A stretch of DNA of 47,874 nt from Bacteroidales bacterium GP1 (GCA_001701105.1 DAAI01000038.1:1-47874); one strand, 5' to 3'. Numbered from the stretch's first letter, positions 18,687-27,791 are shown. Program-made: numbers and translations. The notes: a model not told the origin generated them from the sequence alone.

Positions 18687-21600
18687 TGAGCGGTGACAGC
18701 CAATTTGTTGGTTTTCGATGCCCATGTGCCTTCCGGGGTCACTACCCGGGCGCGATAGAGGTATATGCCTCTCGGCACACGCACCCCCGATTTGTCGCGG
18801 AGATCCCAATGGGTCGATAGGCGCGAGCTATAGTCTGTACGCTGATTGCGCTCGCTTTCCCAGAGCACTTTCCCATTCAGGTCGCACACCGTGATGGTGA
18901 CATCCATCTTAGTGTTGGGCTGGTCGAGGTCGAGGATAAAGTTAACGCCCGAGGAAGCGGGATTGACATCCGTATGCAGCCGCACGATATACGGGTCGGC
19001 GGCGGCATGTACGGAGAATGTGAGCGTATCCCTGCTGGCGTTGTTATAATTATCCCATACTTCAAGCACGAGAGTATGATTTCCGGGAGCTATATCTTTC
19101 ATCGGATAGGCAAGTGTGCCCGACAGGGCGTTGTCGGAATCCGCTTTAAGATAAATGGATACATCATCGTATGGCACATTATCGTCCAGCCGTAGCGATA
19201 TCTTATGTCCTACACCCCCGTCGGATATATTTATGCCGGAGGGATCCGTGATCTTTGCAAACACTATAGGATTGGCATTTACGCGGCCGCCATTCTCAAA
19301 ATCAGGAGTATTCAACCGGAAATACTCGATATCGGGCCCTATCGTATCGGTTACGGCGTCACCATCATAGCCATAGACATAGAAGCGGTCGCAGTATCCG
19401 TTGGCTTCGCGTCCGTCGGAATCGCTGGCGTAAGCTGAAATCAAGGCCGGAGAATAGTTGTCGGCAATTTCAAGGGGCACTATCAATTCAGCATTCCATT
19501 TCCCTGCCGTCACTTTCGCGTTAACAGAAGCAAGGCGGGTGGTGCGGTCGTTATAGACTGTAGCAACTCCGCTTGAACCGTTGCCGTGGGTGTTGATAAC
19601 AGTTTCGGCATCATAGAGCTGCAGATTGACATTACCGTTAAAATCCGATGCCGGTGAGCCGTCGGGAGCCGCAACGCACCCCGACACCTTAACTCTGCTT
19701 CCTGCTCCGAGTTGAGGGAATTGATGAGTATCGTGCATATCATGGCCGGCGATAGAGTCGACAGTCACCTTATGAGAAATGTTGTTAAGCCGCATCGCCG
19801 GGTCGCCCATAAAAATGTAACGCAATTTGTTTTCATCTCCAGGAAAACGGTTTTTCCCTGCCACATATACATCTCCGAGCCGGCGGGGAAGGCCGTCGTC
19901 ACCCGGACGGAACCATTCATCGGCTGTGTATCGATTCAGGCTTCCGTTGGGAGATATATAAACGGTCCGCGAGGCGGCGATCATACCCACGATTCCGCCA
20001 TCGGGATTAAGAAGGAGATGCTCTCCGGCCGATACGCCCGTCTCATCCCAGGGCGCGAATCGGCAGGTGGCGGCGTAGATGAAGGTAAGGTTTGGATTGG
20101 CCATGGATGTGATCTGTGGCCATGTCCATAATTGCTCGTGACCCCAGCTTGTCGATGAAGCATGGCCGATGTAGTTTGTGAGGGCCACTCCTTCATTATA
20201 ATTCGATAGCATTCTCTCCGTGGCCTGGGGATATACAAGACCAGTAGCGGAGCTTTGCAGATTGTAGGAGTCGAGATAGACCCTGTCGTAAAGATAGCCG
20301 GCGCCAGTGTCGTATTTACGCAGATTGTAATATACATCCTGCGCCTGATTGAAATGCTCGTTTGAATCGCCGTCGTCGGCTATGAGCATTATTTTATTGC
20401 GCCATGCTCCTTGTGCAGGATTAAGAGCATGAGTCTTGATCTTATTGGCTACGGTGCGGGCTTCTTCGGCAGTGGTAACGGGAATGCGTCCCACGGCCAC
20501 ATGAGTCGTTGCCCTGGAAATCACAAAGTCGCTTTCAGCAACATCATCAAGCATTCCTATATAGTCGTCATTGCTATATGAAGATGTCTCGGAGAGGCCG
20601 TCGGGCGATTCCCAGATGGGCATTGGAATATACCCGGCTTTGTTGAGGTCGGGGCTTGTGCCCTTGCAGTCGTAGGATGGTTTGCCCATTATGAGGCAAT
20701 ACTTCGGTGCGCCTCCACGATCGTGCCACATCTTAAGCAATTTCCTGAAGGCCGATACATCCGGTTTGCCACCTGAAAATTCATTGTATATGAGCCGCGG
20801 ATCGATTATCTGTACGTTGAGAGAATCCTTCGCGCGGTGGATCTCTGCGATTATGGAAGCCCCGTCGAGGTAGGTCGATGAGGATATGATCAGATAGTCC
20901 GGAGCCGGAAGGGCATGGAGGTTTTGATTCGCCACCTTTGTGCCTGCAGCCGCCGCACGGGATATATTGTTGGGATTGAAAGCTACGAATTCGTAATAGC
21001 CTGCGGCCGGAATTGTGACCAGGGCGGTGGTGCCGTCAAGGTCGAATTCCACATTTGTCGGACGCTCGGAAGTGACATCGATGATTCGAGTATCGGCCGA
21101 ACATCCTGAGATGGCCAGAGTGGTTCCGGCATCGTAAGATCCGTAGAAATGCAATTCGCCGTTTGAAAGAGAAAGGCGGCGGGTATAAAAGGCCTCCAGA
21201 AAATCAAGCCGAGCGAGGAACATTGTGCCGCTATTTGCGTAGGAGACGGTGAGGTCGAGTTTTTCACCTTCCAGAGGAATTTTACGCACGGTCTTCGAGA
21301 GGGCGGCATATGCGGAGGCGGTGGTGCCGGCGATGTCGTCACCCTGCGCCCGCGCTACGTCATTGCCGTTAGCCTTGTATGTAAGCTGTGACGACCCTCC
21401 CGTGATCTTTGCTCCGAACCGGGAGACAAGGGTTATCTCTTTGCCTGCGTTTCCGGGCAACGGAAGGGAGAATACCTGCGTGCGCGTGCTCCTGAAATCC
21501 TCGCCGAGGAATGTGCGCCCCGATTCGCCGAGGTGGGCGAGGTCGCGTTCATGCACCACTCTGGCAGTGAAGGTTTCCGTCCGCGTTCTTCCCGCCCCTT

Positions 21601-22078
21601 TGAAGGAGCGGCTTTCCACTTCATTGGAAATTTCCCTGTCGCTGATGAAATAGAGGCTTTCATCAGAATAGGGATTAATAGTATGCGAATAAGGCACGTT
21701 GCCCCCTTCCTGTTTCCATGAGATATGATTACGGCCGAAAAATACGATCCCTTTATCCGTCCTCACTGACGGAATCAACGGGAGGTCGTCGGCCATGTCG
21801 GCTGTCAGAGCTTCGGGTTCCATTCGCCCTCCCGTGCCGTAAACGCGCACTTTCGAAGGGTCGGAAAAACCAAGATTGCGGAGAGTGGCGGTGGAAATCA
21901 GATGCATTCCGGTATCGGTAATTCTGACTGTAGCCCATTTGCCCTCGGCAAGCACGGAATTTTCAGCATAGTGTGACACATCGATAGCTGATGCGGGGAG
22001 TCCGCACAGCCATAAAAGCGATAGTATTAAAATACGGGGAAACCGTAAGATAGTATTATGGATAGTAGTCTTTATCAT
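18683..22078 (-). CDS. porU: T9SS C-terminal signal peptidase/sortase PorU
   Basis: PorU is a cell-surface C25-family protease that removes the C-terminal signal of T9SS cargo and attaches the cargo to anionic LPS. The 1131-aa protein has a signal peptide (about residues 1-31), an N-terminal beta-rich region, a C25 domain about residues 395-765 with His639 (NYIGHASSTSW) and Cys672 (YAATCRFAPWD) as the expected dyad, Ig-like domains, and an uncleaved FlgD/T9SS-type C-terminal region (VPRGIYLYRARVV). It starts 50 nt after the lysozyme gene and is coupled by ATGA to rex. porV lies about 9 kb away by gene order on the opposite strand. A surface protease other than PorU cannot be excluded, but length, domain plan and porV linkage favour PorU. 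Confidence 0.85.
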   Translation of the reverse strand: MIKTTIHNTILRFPRILILSLLWLCGLPASAIDVSHYAENSVLAEGKWATVRITDTGMHLISTATLRNLGFSDPSKVRVYGTGGRMEPEALTADMADDLPLIPSVRTDKGIVFFGRNHISWKQEGGNVPYSHTINPYSDESLYFISDREISNEVESRSFKGAGRTRTETFTARVVHERDLAHLGESGRTFLGEDFRSTRTQVFSLPLPGNAGKEITLVSRFGAKITGGSSQLTYKANGNDVARAQGDDIAGTTASAYAALSKTVRKIPLEGEKLDLTVSYANSGTMFLARLDFLEAFYTRRLSLSNGELHFYGSYDAGTTLAISGCSADTRIIDVTSERPTNVEFDLDGTTALVTIPAAGYYEFVAFNPNNISRAAAAGTKVANQNLHALPAPDYLIISSSTYLDGASIIAEIHRAKDSLNVQIIDPRLIYNEFSGGKPDVSAFRKLLKMWHDRGGAPKYCLIMGKPSYDCKGTSPDLNKAGYIPMPIWESPDGLSETSSYSNDDYIGMLDDVAESDFVISRATTHVAVGRIPVTTAEEARTVANKIKTHALNPAQGAWRNKIMLIADDGDSNEHFNQAQDVYYNLRKYDTGAGYLYDRVYLDSYNLQSSATGLVYPQATERMLSNYNEGVALTNYIGHASSTSWGHEQLWTWPQITSMANPNLTFIYAATCRFAPWDETGVSAGEHLLLNPDGGIVGMIAASRTVYISPNGSLNRYTADEWFRPGDDGLPRRLGDVYVAGKNRFPGDENKLRYIFMGDPAMRLNNISHKVTVDSIAGHDMHDTHQFPQLGAGSRVKVSGCVAAPDGSPASDFNGNVNLQLYDAETVINTHGNGSSGVATVYNDRTTRLASVNAKVTAGKWNAELIVPLEIADNYSPALISAYASDSDGREANGYCDRFYVYGYDGDAVTDTIGPDIEYFRLNTPDFENGGRVNANPIVFAKITDPSGINISDGGVGHKISLRLDDNVPYDDVSIYLKADSDNALSGTLAYPMKDIAPGNHTLVLEVWDNYNNASRDTLTFSVHAAADPYIVRLHTDVNPASSGVNFILDLDQPNTKMDVTITVCDLNGKVLWESERNQRTDYSSRLSTHWDLRDKSGVRVPRGIYLYRARVVTPEGTWASKTNKLAVTAQ

Positions 22079-22128
22079 GATAGTCAGGCGTAAAATCCGC
22101 CAACCGTTTAACGTTTTTCAAGCCCCAT

Positions 22129-22896
22129 TTATTGTGTAGGGTCAGCGTGCCGGATAGGATTTACATTCAAATCCTTGTTGTGATATACATTCAGGTCGAC
22201 ATCTCCTGGGATGCCGGCCACTTTCCCGTGATGGTCATACTGCCAGAAGGCCCAGTCGGCAGCCTTGGCATTTTCTTCATCAAAAGAGCAGATCCATAAT
22301 GGATAATCGCGGAAGTGCTCGAACAAATATTTATCATATCCGGCGCGATTGGAATAGAATGTTACGCGCTGGCCATTTAATATCAAGAAATCGGTAAAGG
22401 CCTGAAGCCGCTGCACCACGGAGTCTCTCGGTATCCCTTCCGGATTGCCTTGCTCCTCTACATCGATTGCAATGCCCAATTCAAGAGGACGACCGGCCAG
22501 GACTTTCAGCAGATTCAGAGCCTGCGACACTCCATCACGGTCGAATCGAAAAAAATGATATGCCCCTCTTTTTAAGCCTGCATGGCCTGCTTTCATATAA
22601 TTCAACCTGAAATTGGGGTCGACAAATGATTCTCCTTCAGTAGCCTTGATGAAAACGAAGCTGATTCCATCGCGGGCCGCGGCATCAAGATCGAGCACGC
22701 CGTTATGGGCCGATACATCTATTCCGCGCACAGGAAACCGCTCATAATCCACATACGGAGGAGTGGATATATATTTATTCCATGCCCAGAACGCCGAGCC
22801 TCCGAGCAGGAGCAGCACCACCAGAAATGCGGCGGCCACGAGAATATCTTCCCGCGGGCGTTTCTTTTTTTTAATCTCCACGTCCTGATGCTCCAT
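22129..22896 (-). CDS. Membrane-anchored GH25 lysozyme
   Basis: A GH25 (Chalaropsis-type) muramidase of 255 aa that would cleave the MurNAc-GlcNAc bond of peptidoglycan. A short basic cytoplasmic segment (KKKKRPRED) is followed by one membrane helix (about residues 18-42), so the enzyme is tethered in the inner membrane facing the periplasm. The catalytic domain (about 55-245) shows GIDVSAHNG, FVFIKATEGESFVDP, RGAYHFFRF and AIDVEEQG, which hold the expected acidic residues. It lies 50 nt upstream of porU on the same strand and has its own -7 box at 22919-22926. An operon with porU is likely; a role in opening the wall for envelope machinery is only an inference. Confidence 0.9.
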   Translation of the reverse strand: MEHQDVEIKKKKRPREDILVAAAFLVVLLLLGGSAFWAWNKYISTPPYVDYERFPVRGIDVSAHNGVLDLDAAARDGISFVFIKATEGESFVDPNFRLNYMKAGHAGLKRGAYHFFRFDRDGVSQALNLLKVLAGRPLELGIAIDVEEQGNPEGIPRDSVVQRLQAFTDFLILNGQRVTFYSNRAGYDKYLFEHFRDYPLWICSFDEENAKAADWAFWQYDHHGKVAGIPGDVDLNVYHNKDLNVNPIRHADPTQ

Positions 22897-22918
22897 GATG
22901 TATAGGCGTTTTCAAAGG

Positions 22919-22926
22919 CAAATTTA
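22919..22926 (-). promoter_or_regulatory. -7 box for the lysozyme/porU operon
   Basis: TAAATTTG on the minus strand fits TAnnTTTG and would start transcription about 15 nt before the lysozyme start codon. No good -33 TTTG lies 19-21 nt upstream, so the promoter is weak or helped by an activator. It is divergent from the parC promoter 23 nt away. Confidence 0.45.
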
Positions 22927-22948
22927 CAAAAAATTCCCGAAATTTTGC

Positions 22949-22956
22949 TATATTTG
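22949..22956 (+). promoter_or_regulatory. -7 box for the parC operon
   Basis: TATATTTG fits the -7 consensus exactly and sits only 4 nt before the first possible ATG of parC (22961). Transcripts would be leaderless or start downstream of that ATG. An AGGAG at 22968-22972 precedes a second ATG at 22985. The -33 match is poor. Confidence 0.5.
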
Positions 22957-22960
22957 CGCC

Positions 22961-25636
22961 ATGAAAGAGGAGAGCGACGCACCTATGGCCGATGGCCTGG
23001 AAAACATCATTGAAAACGCTAATATTAAGCCCGACGGATTGCAAAAACCTTCGGAAAGAAAGACGGTTCTCGCCGGAATGTTCAGGGATTGGTACCTTGA
23101 ATATGCCAGCTATGTGATATTGGAGAGGGCTGTTCCTCATATCGAGGACGGATTGAAGCCTGTGCAACGTCGAATCCTCCATTCGATGTACACAATCGAC
23201 GACGGCCATTTCAACAAGGTTGCCAATATTGTGGGCAATACGATGCAATATCACCCCCACGGCGACGCCTCGATAGGGGATGCGCTTGTCCAGCTCGGAC
23301 AGCGTGGCTTTATGATTGACACACAAGGTAACTGGGGTAATATCCTGACAGGCGACTCGGCGGCCGCTCCGCGATATATCGAAGCCCGGCTCTCCGAACT
23401 GGCAATGGAAGCGGCATTCTCTCCCGAAATCACCGAATGGACCCTGAGCTATGACGGCAGAAAGAAAGAACCGGTGACCTTGCCGATGAAGTTCCCTTTG
23501 CTGCTTGCACAGGGTGTGGAGGGTATAGCCGTAGGATTAAGCTCTAAGATTCTTCCTCATAACTTCAATGAGATTATCGATGCGGCCATCGATACTCTTC
23601 ATGGCCGGTCGTTCAGGCTGCTTCCTGATTTCCAGACCGGCGGCCTGATGGACGCCTCGCGATATAACGACGGAGCACGTGGCGGCCAGGTGAAAGTAAG
23701 GGCGAAGATTGAGAAGATTGATCAAAAGACTCTGGTTATCACTGAAATTCCTTATGGGAAGACAACTTCCTCCCTTATCACATCTATTCTCTCCGCCATG
23801 GAGAAAGGAAAGATAAAGGTGAGGAAAGTCGACGATAATACATCGGCCGAGGCACGCATTATCGTGCATCTTCAGCCGGGGGTGTCAAGCGATAAGACAA
23901 TCGATGCGCTCTATGCCTTTACCGATTGTGAGGTCACGCTAAATCCTAATTGCTGCGTGGTAAGAGAGCGCAAGCCGGTGTTCCTGTCGGTAACGGAATT
24001 ATTGCGTGATTCCGTGTTCCGTACGCGGGAGATAATCCGTAAGGAGCTGCAATTGGCGCTCTCCAAGACTCTTGAACAGCAGATGCTCGCCTCATTGGAG
24101 AAGATATTCATTAGCGAGAGGATGTATAAGGATGCAGAAGTGGAGAATGCCCCTGACATGGAAACAGCGATCCGAAGGGTGGAGACCCTGCTCCAACCCT
24201 TTACTGCGGATCTTGTGCGTGACATAACGGATGACGACCTTCTGCATCTATGGGAAATTAAGATGGGTCGCATTCTTCGCTTCAATGTGGAAAAGGCTGA
24301 TGAAAAGATAGCCCGCCTGAAGGGAGAGGCCGACCGGCTGCGTGACGATATTGATCATATCGACCGCACAACCGAGCGATGGTACATCCATCTTAAAGAA
24401 AAATATGGGGAGCGATTCCCGAGACGCACCGTGTTGCGGGGATTCGATTCCATTGAGGCTGCAAAAGTAGCTGAAGCCAACCGCCGTCTCTATCATGATT
24501 CGGAAGGCGGATTCATAGGCACCGGACTTAAGGAGGGAGATTTTCTATTCAACTGTTCTGACCTTGACGATATTATAATCTTCTATCGCGATGGGACTTA
24601 CAAAAGTGTAAAGGTAGCTGAGAAACTATATGTGGGTAAAAAGATAATCCATATCGGGTTATTCAAGAAAAACGACCGCCGTACAATCTATAATGCCATC
24701 TATCGCAATGGCAAAGGGGGCAACACATATATGAAACGGTTCTTTGTCACGGGGCTTACCCGCGACAAGGAATATAACATCACGAAGGGCCTTCCCGGCT
24801 CACGCGTGGAATGGCTCACGGCCAATCCTAACGGCGAGGCCGAGACGGTAAAGGTAACTCTTTATGATGAAGCGGTGGAGGCCGGAGGAAGACGACCGCG
24901 GAACACGGAACTTTCCATCGACTTCGCTTCGCTTCTGATAAAAGGTAAGGAATCTCTCGGAAATCTCGTTACGAAGTTCAAAGTCAAGAGTATATCCCTC
25001 GAGAAGAGAGGCCATAGTACGCTCGGAGGCCGGGAAGTATGGTTCGATAGAGATGTGATCCGCCTGAACTATGATCATCGGGGAGAAAGCATAGGAATAT
25101 TCCAGGGCGACGACAAGGTGTTGATAATCACTACGGCGGGTGAATATTTCACATCTTCCTATTCGGATACGAATCATTATGAGGACAATATTCTGATTAT
25201 AGAAAAATTCGATTCCGAAAAAGTATGGACTCTTGCCCTATATGATTCTACACTGGGCGCCCCCTACCTCAAGCGCTTCACTTTTGAACCTACCGTGAGG
25301 CCACAGCGATTCGTCGGCACGGAGATCACGTCCAAGATCCTCCTCCTTACAGATACCCCCCATCCGGAACTTGAACTAATATATGAAGATCCGGAGCGTC
25401 CGGCCACTCTTATAGACGCCGCTGATTTCATTGCTGTGAAGAGCTATAAGGCCAAAGGAAAACGACTTACCACCTGCGCGCTTTCTGAGGTACGTGAAAT
25501 TCCGAAACCGGAGCCCGAGATTGAGCAGGCTGAGGTGATAGATGAACCGGAGTTTACCGAGCAGCCGGAAAATAAAGAAGTGAGGGACGAGGCTTCAAAT
25601 GTGAAAGAACCATCATTATTTGATTTCGATGAATAG
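22961..25636 (+). CDS. parC: DNA topoisomerase IV subunit A
   Basis: ParC/GyrA-type type IIA topoisomerase subunit that breaks and rejoins DNA to decatenate chromosomes. The 891-aa protein has the winged-helix region with YASYVILERAVPHIEDGLKPVQRR, the HPHGDASI block, and the active-site Tyr139 in AAAPRYIEARL. A C-terminal beta-pinwheel follows, with no evident GyrA box, which with the divergent sequence points to ParC. Start options are 22961 (used here), 22985 (better fit to the promoter and to an AGGAG) and 22895 (upstream of the -7 box, unlikely). It overlaps the next gene by 8 nt. The partner parE is not in the window. Confidence 0.9.
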   Translation: MKEESDAPMADGLENIIENANIKPDGLQKPSERKTVLAGMFRDWYLEYASYVILERAVPHIEDGLKPVQRRILHSMYTIDDGHFNKVANIVGNTMQYHPHGDASIGDALVQLGQRGFMIDTQGNWGNILTGDSAAAPRYIEARLSELAMEAAFSPEITEWTLSYDGRKKEPVTLPMKFPLLLAQGVEGIAVGLSSKILPHNFNEIIDAAIDTLHGRSFRLLPDFQTGGLMDASRYNDGARGGQVKVRAKIEKIDQKTLVITEIPYGKTTSSLITSILSAMEKGKIKVRKVDDNTSAEARIIVHLQPGVSSDKTIDALYAFTDCEVTLNPNCCVVRERKPVFLSVTELLRDSVFRTREIIRKELQLALSKTLEQQMLASLEKIFISERMYKDAEVENAPDMETAIRRVETLLQPFTADLVRDITDDDLLHLWEIKMGRILRFNVEKADEKIARLKGEADRLRDDIDHIDRTTERWYIHLKEKYGERFPRRTVLRGFDSIEAAKVAEANRRLYHDSEGGFIGTGLKEGDFLFNCSDLDDIIIFYRDGTYKSVKVAEKLYVGKKIIHIGLFKKNDRRTIYNAIYRNGKGGNTYMKRFFVTGLTRDKEYNITKGLPGSRVEWLTANPNGEAETVKVTLYDEAVEAGGRRPRNTELSIDFASLLIKGKESLGNLVTKFKVKSISLEKRGHSTLGGREVWFDRDVIRLNYDHRGESIGIFQGDDKVLIITTAGEYFTSSYSDTNHYEDNILIIEKFDSEKVWTLALYDSTLGAPYLKRFTFEPTVRPQRFVGTEITSKILLLTDTPHPELELIYEDPERPATLIDAADFIAVKSYKAKGKRLTTCALSEVREIPKPEPEIEQAEVIDEPEFTEQPENKEVRDEASNVKEPSLFDFDE

Positions 25637-26408
25637 GATTATCTTCGTTGCGATAATGCTGTCATTCTTCATTCCGGCCCGGAGTGAAGACATGGAAGCA
25701 CGCCGGCCCATCACGTCGGTCTACGGCGCCGAGGCGGGCTCAATGAATATCACCTCCACTTATCTATCGCCGTTGCCCTATACCGGATGGTCGACAGCTA
25801 TCTTCGGAGCATGGGGAAAGGAAATGAAGCAGAATCCGGAGCATCTCGTGATGGATTTCCGCGCCGGAATGGAACTGGGGAACGCGCTTAATCCGGCAAA
25901 GACGGCCGAGATGTACGCCCTCGCCGCCCGATTCTCATGGGGTCCGGCGTGGCGTCACAAGTTTCCTTACGACCTTCAGTTGACTGCCGGAGCCGCACTC
26001 GATATCTTCGGCGGAGTGCTTTATCTTCCCCGCAATGGCAATAACCCAGCTTCCGCTATGGCATATGCGGGAATCGACCTTACGGCAGGACTGCAATGGA
26101 AAACGCATTTCGGCAGATTGCCCGTGACAATCGCCGACAGAGCAATGCTTCCGACGCTCGGAGCCTTTTTCAATCCGGCCTATGGGGAGTCATATTATGA
26201 AATATATCTCGGCAATCATAAGGACCTCGCGCATTTCGGATGGTGGGGGAATGCCTTCGGAATCGACAATCATCTTACCCTGACTCTCCATTTCGGAAGG
26301 AAAGCCTTAGAGGTGGGGTATCGTCTCGCTGCGCGTACTTATCATGCAAATAATCTTACCACTCAGTATGTCCGCAACTCGTTTACAGTGGCTTATCGCC
26401 TCAATTAG
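25629..26408 (+). CDS. DUF3316-type secreted protein
   Basis: A 259-aa protein with a signal peptide (M-N-R-I-I-F... to about residue 19, ending PARSED). The rest is rich in alternating aromatic/small residues typical of outer-membrane beta-barrels and resembles the DUF3316 family of Bacteroidales (GAEAGSMNITSTYLSPLPYTGWS near residue 35; FGRKALEVGYRL near the end). Function unknown. The start at 25629 overlaps the parC stop by 8 nt; the upstream TTG at 25620 is inside parC. The next gene starts within its 3' end. Confidence 0.65.
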   Translation: MNRIIFVAIMLSFFIPARSEDMEARRPITSVYGAEAGSMNITSTYLSPLPYTGWSTAIFGAWGKEMKQNPEHLVMDFRAGMELGNALNPAKTAEMYALAARFSWGPAWRHKFPYDLQLTAGAALDIFGGVLYLPRNGNNPASAMAYAGIDLTAGLQWKTHFGRLPVTIADRAMLPTLGAFFNPAYGESYYEIYLGNHKDLAHFGWWGNAFGIDNHLTLTLHFGRKALEVGYRLAARTYHANNLTTQYVRNSFTVAYRLN

Positions 26409-27414
26409 TCTCCTTGCCGTATCCTGCACCGAACCGCTGTCGTACTCCGGCGACAAGGATGATCCGATTGCAAATTTTGAGCATCTTGCCAAGATTGTAG
26501 AGGAGCATTATTGTTTCTTCAGTCAGAAAGATATAGACTGGAATGTCGTGACTGCGGAATATAGGGCGAAAATCAATGAGGATACCGACCCGGTGACTCT
26601 CTTTATAACTCTCGGCGCGATGCTTGATGAGCTACGCGATGGTCATGTGAATCTTTCAGCACCCTTTGCCACTTCTTATTATAAAAAATGGTGGAGCGAT
26701 TATCCGCAAGATTTCGACGACAGGGTCTTGCAGCAATATTATCTGAAATTCGGAGGATTTCAGATAGGATCGATTCAATATGCGGTGTTCTTGCCGGATA
26801 CGGTCGGTTATGTACGGATACCATCGTTCAGTTATCAGATAAGTCCGGTAACGCTCGATTATGTATTGGCGGCAATGCAGAATACTACAGGGCTTATAAT
26901 CGACGTGCGGGATAATGGTGGCGGCTATCTGACCAATGTCCCGGAGGTGGTGGGCCGATTCCTCGACCACGCGATGACCGGAGGATATATCCGGCATAAG
27001 ACAGGACCCGGAGCTGATGATTTTTCAGAACCTTATCCCATAGAATATAAGCCATGTGGGAAGAACCACGTCAATTATCTTGGCAAGGAAGTGCTTGTAC
27101 TTACCAATCGCAGCTGCTTCAGTGCGGCTAATGATTTTGTGGCCATGATGAAAGAATTACCACAGATAAAGATAGTGGGCGCCACTACCGGAGGGGGCGG
27201 AGGATTGCCCTTTACGTCCGAACTTCCCAATGGATGGAGCGTGCGGATGTCGGCTTCCCCTATCAATGATGCCCACGACCGAATTACGGAATTCGGAATA
27301 GCTCCGTCGGAAGGTTATGAAGTGCATTGCACGCCCGAAGAATTTGCCGAAGGCAAGGATGCAATCCTGAACTTTGCCCTGAAGTATTTCCGGAGTGATT
27401 CGGAGCAGGATTGA
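26368..27414 (+). CDS. S41-family peptidase, lipoprotein
   Basis: A 348-aa lipoprotein (lipobox LLAVSC, Cys at about residue 20 from this start) with an S41/C-terminal-processing-type peptidase core. Visible are an N-terminal helical part with LRDGHVNL, GLIIDVRDNGGGYL, and NRSCFSAANDFVAMM with the likely nucleophile Ser in the FSAAN stretch, followed by GATTGGGGGLPF. A PDZ domain is not obvious. It is predicted to act at the periplasmic or outer face of the membrane. Start 26368 was preferred to 26344 because it leaves a normal signal peptide; either overlaps the preceding gene. A terminator follows at 27497-27530. Confidence 0.85.
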   Translation: MSATRLQWLIASISLLAVSCTEPLSYSGDKDDPIANFEHLAKIVEEHYCFFSQKDIDWNVVTAEYRAKINEDTDPVTLFITLGAMLDELRDGHVNLSAPFATSYYKKWWSDYPQDFDDRVLQQYYLKFGGFQIGSIQYAVFLPDTVGYVRIPSFSYQISPVTLDYVLAAMQNTTGLIIDVRDNGGGYLTNVPEVVGRFLDHAMTGGYIRHKTGPGADDFSEPYPIEYKPCGKNHVNYLGKEVLVLTNRSCFSAANDFVAMMKELPQIKIVGATTGGGGGLPFTSELPNGWSVRMSASPINDAHDRITEFGIAPSEGYEVHCTPEEFAEGKDAILNFALKYFRSDSEQD

Positions 27415-27427
27415 ATATTTAGCCTCC

Positions 27428-27492
27428 TTAATGAACAAAGCCGAAGGACTGAGGGTTATTATATCAGATAGAAGATAGATTTTGTTCATTAA
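27428..27492. repeat. 12-bp perfect inverted repeat in an intergenic region
   Basis: TTAATGAACAAA at 27428-27439 and TTTGTTCATTAA at 27481-27492 are exact reverse complements enclosing 41 nt. The repeat ends 4 nt before the terminator hairpin. It starts 14 nt after the stop of the S41 gene. It may be part of the 3' structure of that transcript. Confidence 0.6.
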
Positions 27493-27496
27493 GAAG

Positions 27497-27530
27497 GAAA
27501 GCCACTCGTGAGAGCGGCTTTCTTTTAATC
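27497..27530 (+). terminator. Rho-independent terminator of the parC operon
   Basis: GAAAGCC, an A-C mismatch, CTC, a GTGA loop, GAG and GGCTTTC form a hairpin at 27497-27522, followed by TTTTAATC. It lies between the plus-strand S41 gene and the minus-strand small ORF and may also work in reverse. Confidence 0.8.
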
Positions 27531-27554
27531 TTCTTTTAAATCGGATTTCCATAA

Positions 27555-27791
27555 TCACTCATTGGCATACGAAAGAACTGTTGGTGACTCTACATCGACG
27601 CCATATTCCTTTGCGAACCTAAGTATGGCACGTGCGAGTTTCGGTTTTAGTTCTTCAGGACAATACCTGAAATACGCTTCAGCGGCTCTTACATGAGCTG
27701 CATCGGGCATTGGGAATTCTCTTCTTTCAGGAAGGCCGTAAACGCTGTCAGGCAGTTCCCGGCGTTCCATTGTGTCTAATCTGTCATTCAT
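27555..27791 (-). CDS. Small DUF6582-like protein
   Basis: A 78-aa protein containing PDSVYGLPERREFPMPDAAHVRAAEAYF, then a helix and a closing LARAILRFAKEYGVDV. This layout (LPxxxFGLPExRxYPxPDxxHV) is, as I recall it, the small domain found with phage capsid-maturation genes (DUF6582), though no other phage gene is nearby here. It stands alone between two convergent/divergent units, starts 48 nt from the rest of a 390-nt non-coding stretch, and lacks a clear promoter. A real but poorly understood gene. Confidence 0.6.
   Translation of the reverse strand: MNDRLDTMERRELPDSVYGLPERREFPMPDAAHVRAAEAYFRYCPEELKPKLARAILRFAKEYGVDVESPTVLSYANE

Noticed and set aside
18687..18809. Rex reading starting at 18809
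   Set aside because: The extra 41 residues are a shadow of the porU frame; the ATGA overlap at 18683-18686 gives the normal Rex start.
22861..22960. Rex operator in the lysozyme/porU promoter region
   Set aside because: No palindrome resembling TTGTGA-N6-TCACAA was found there; autoregulation by Rex is not supported by the sequence.
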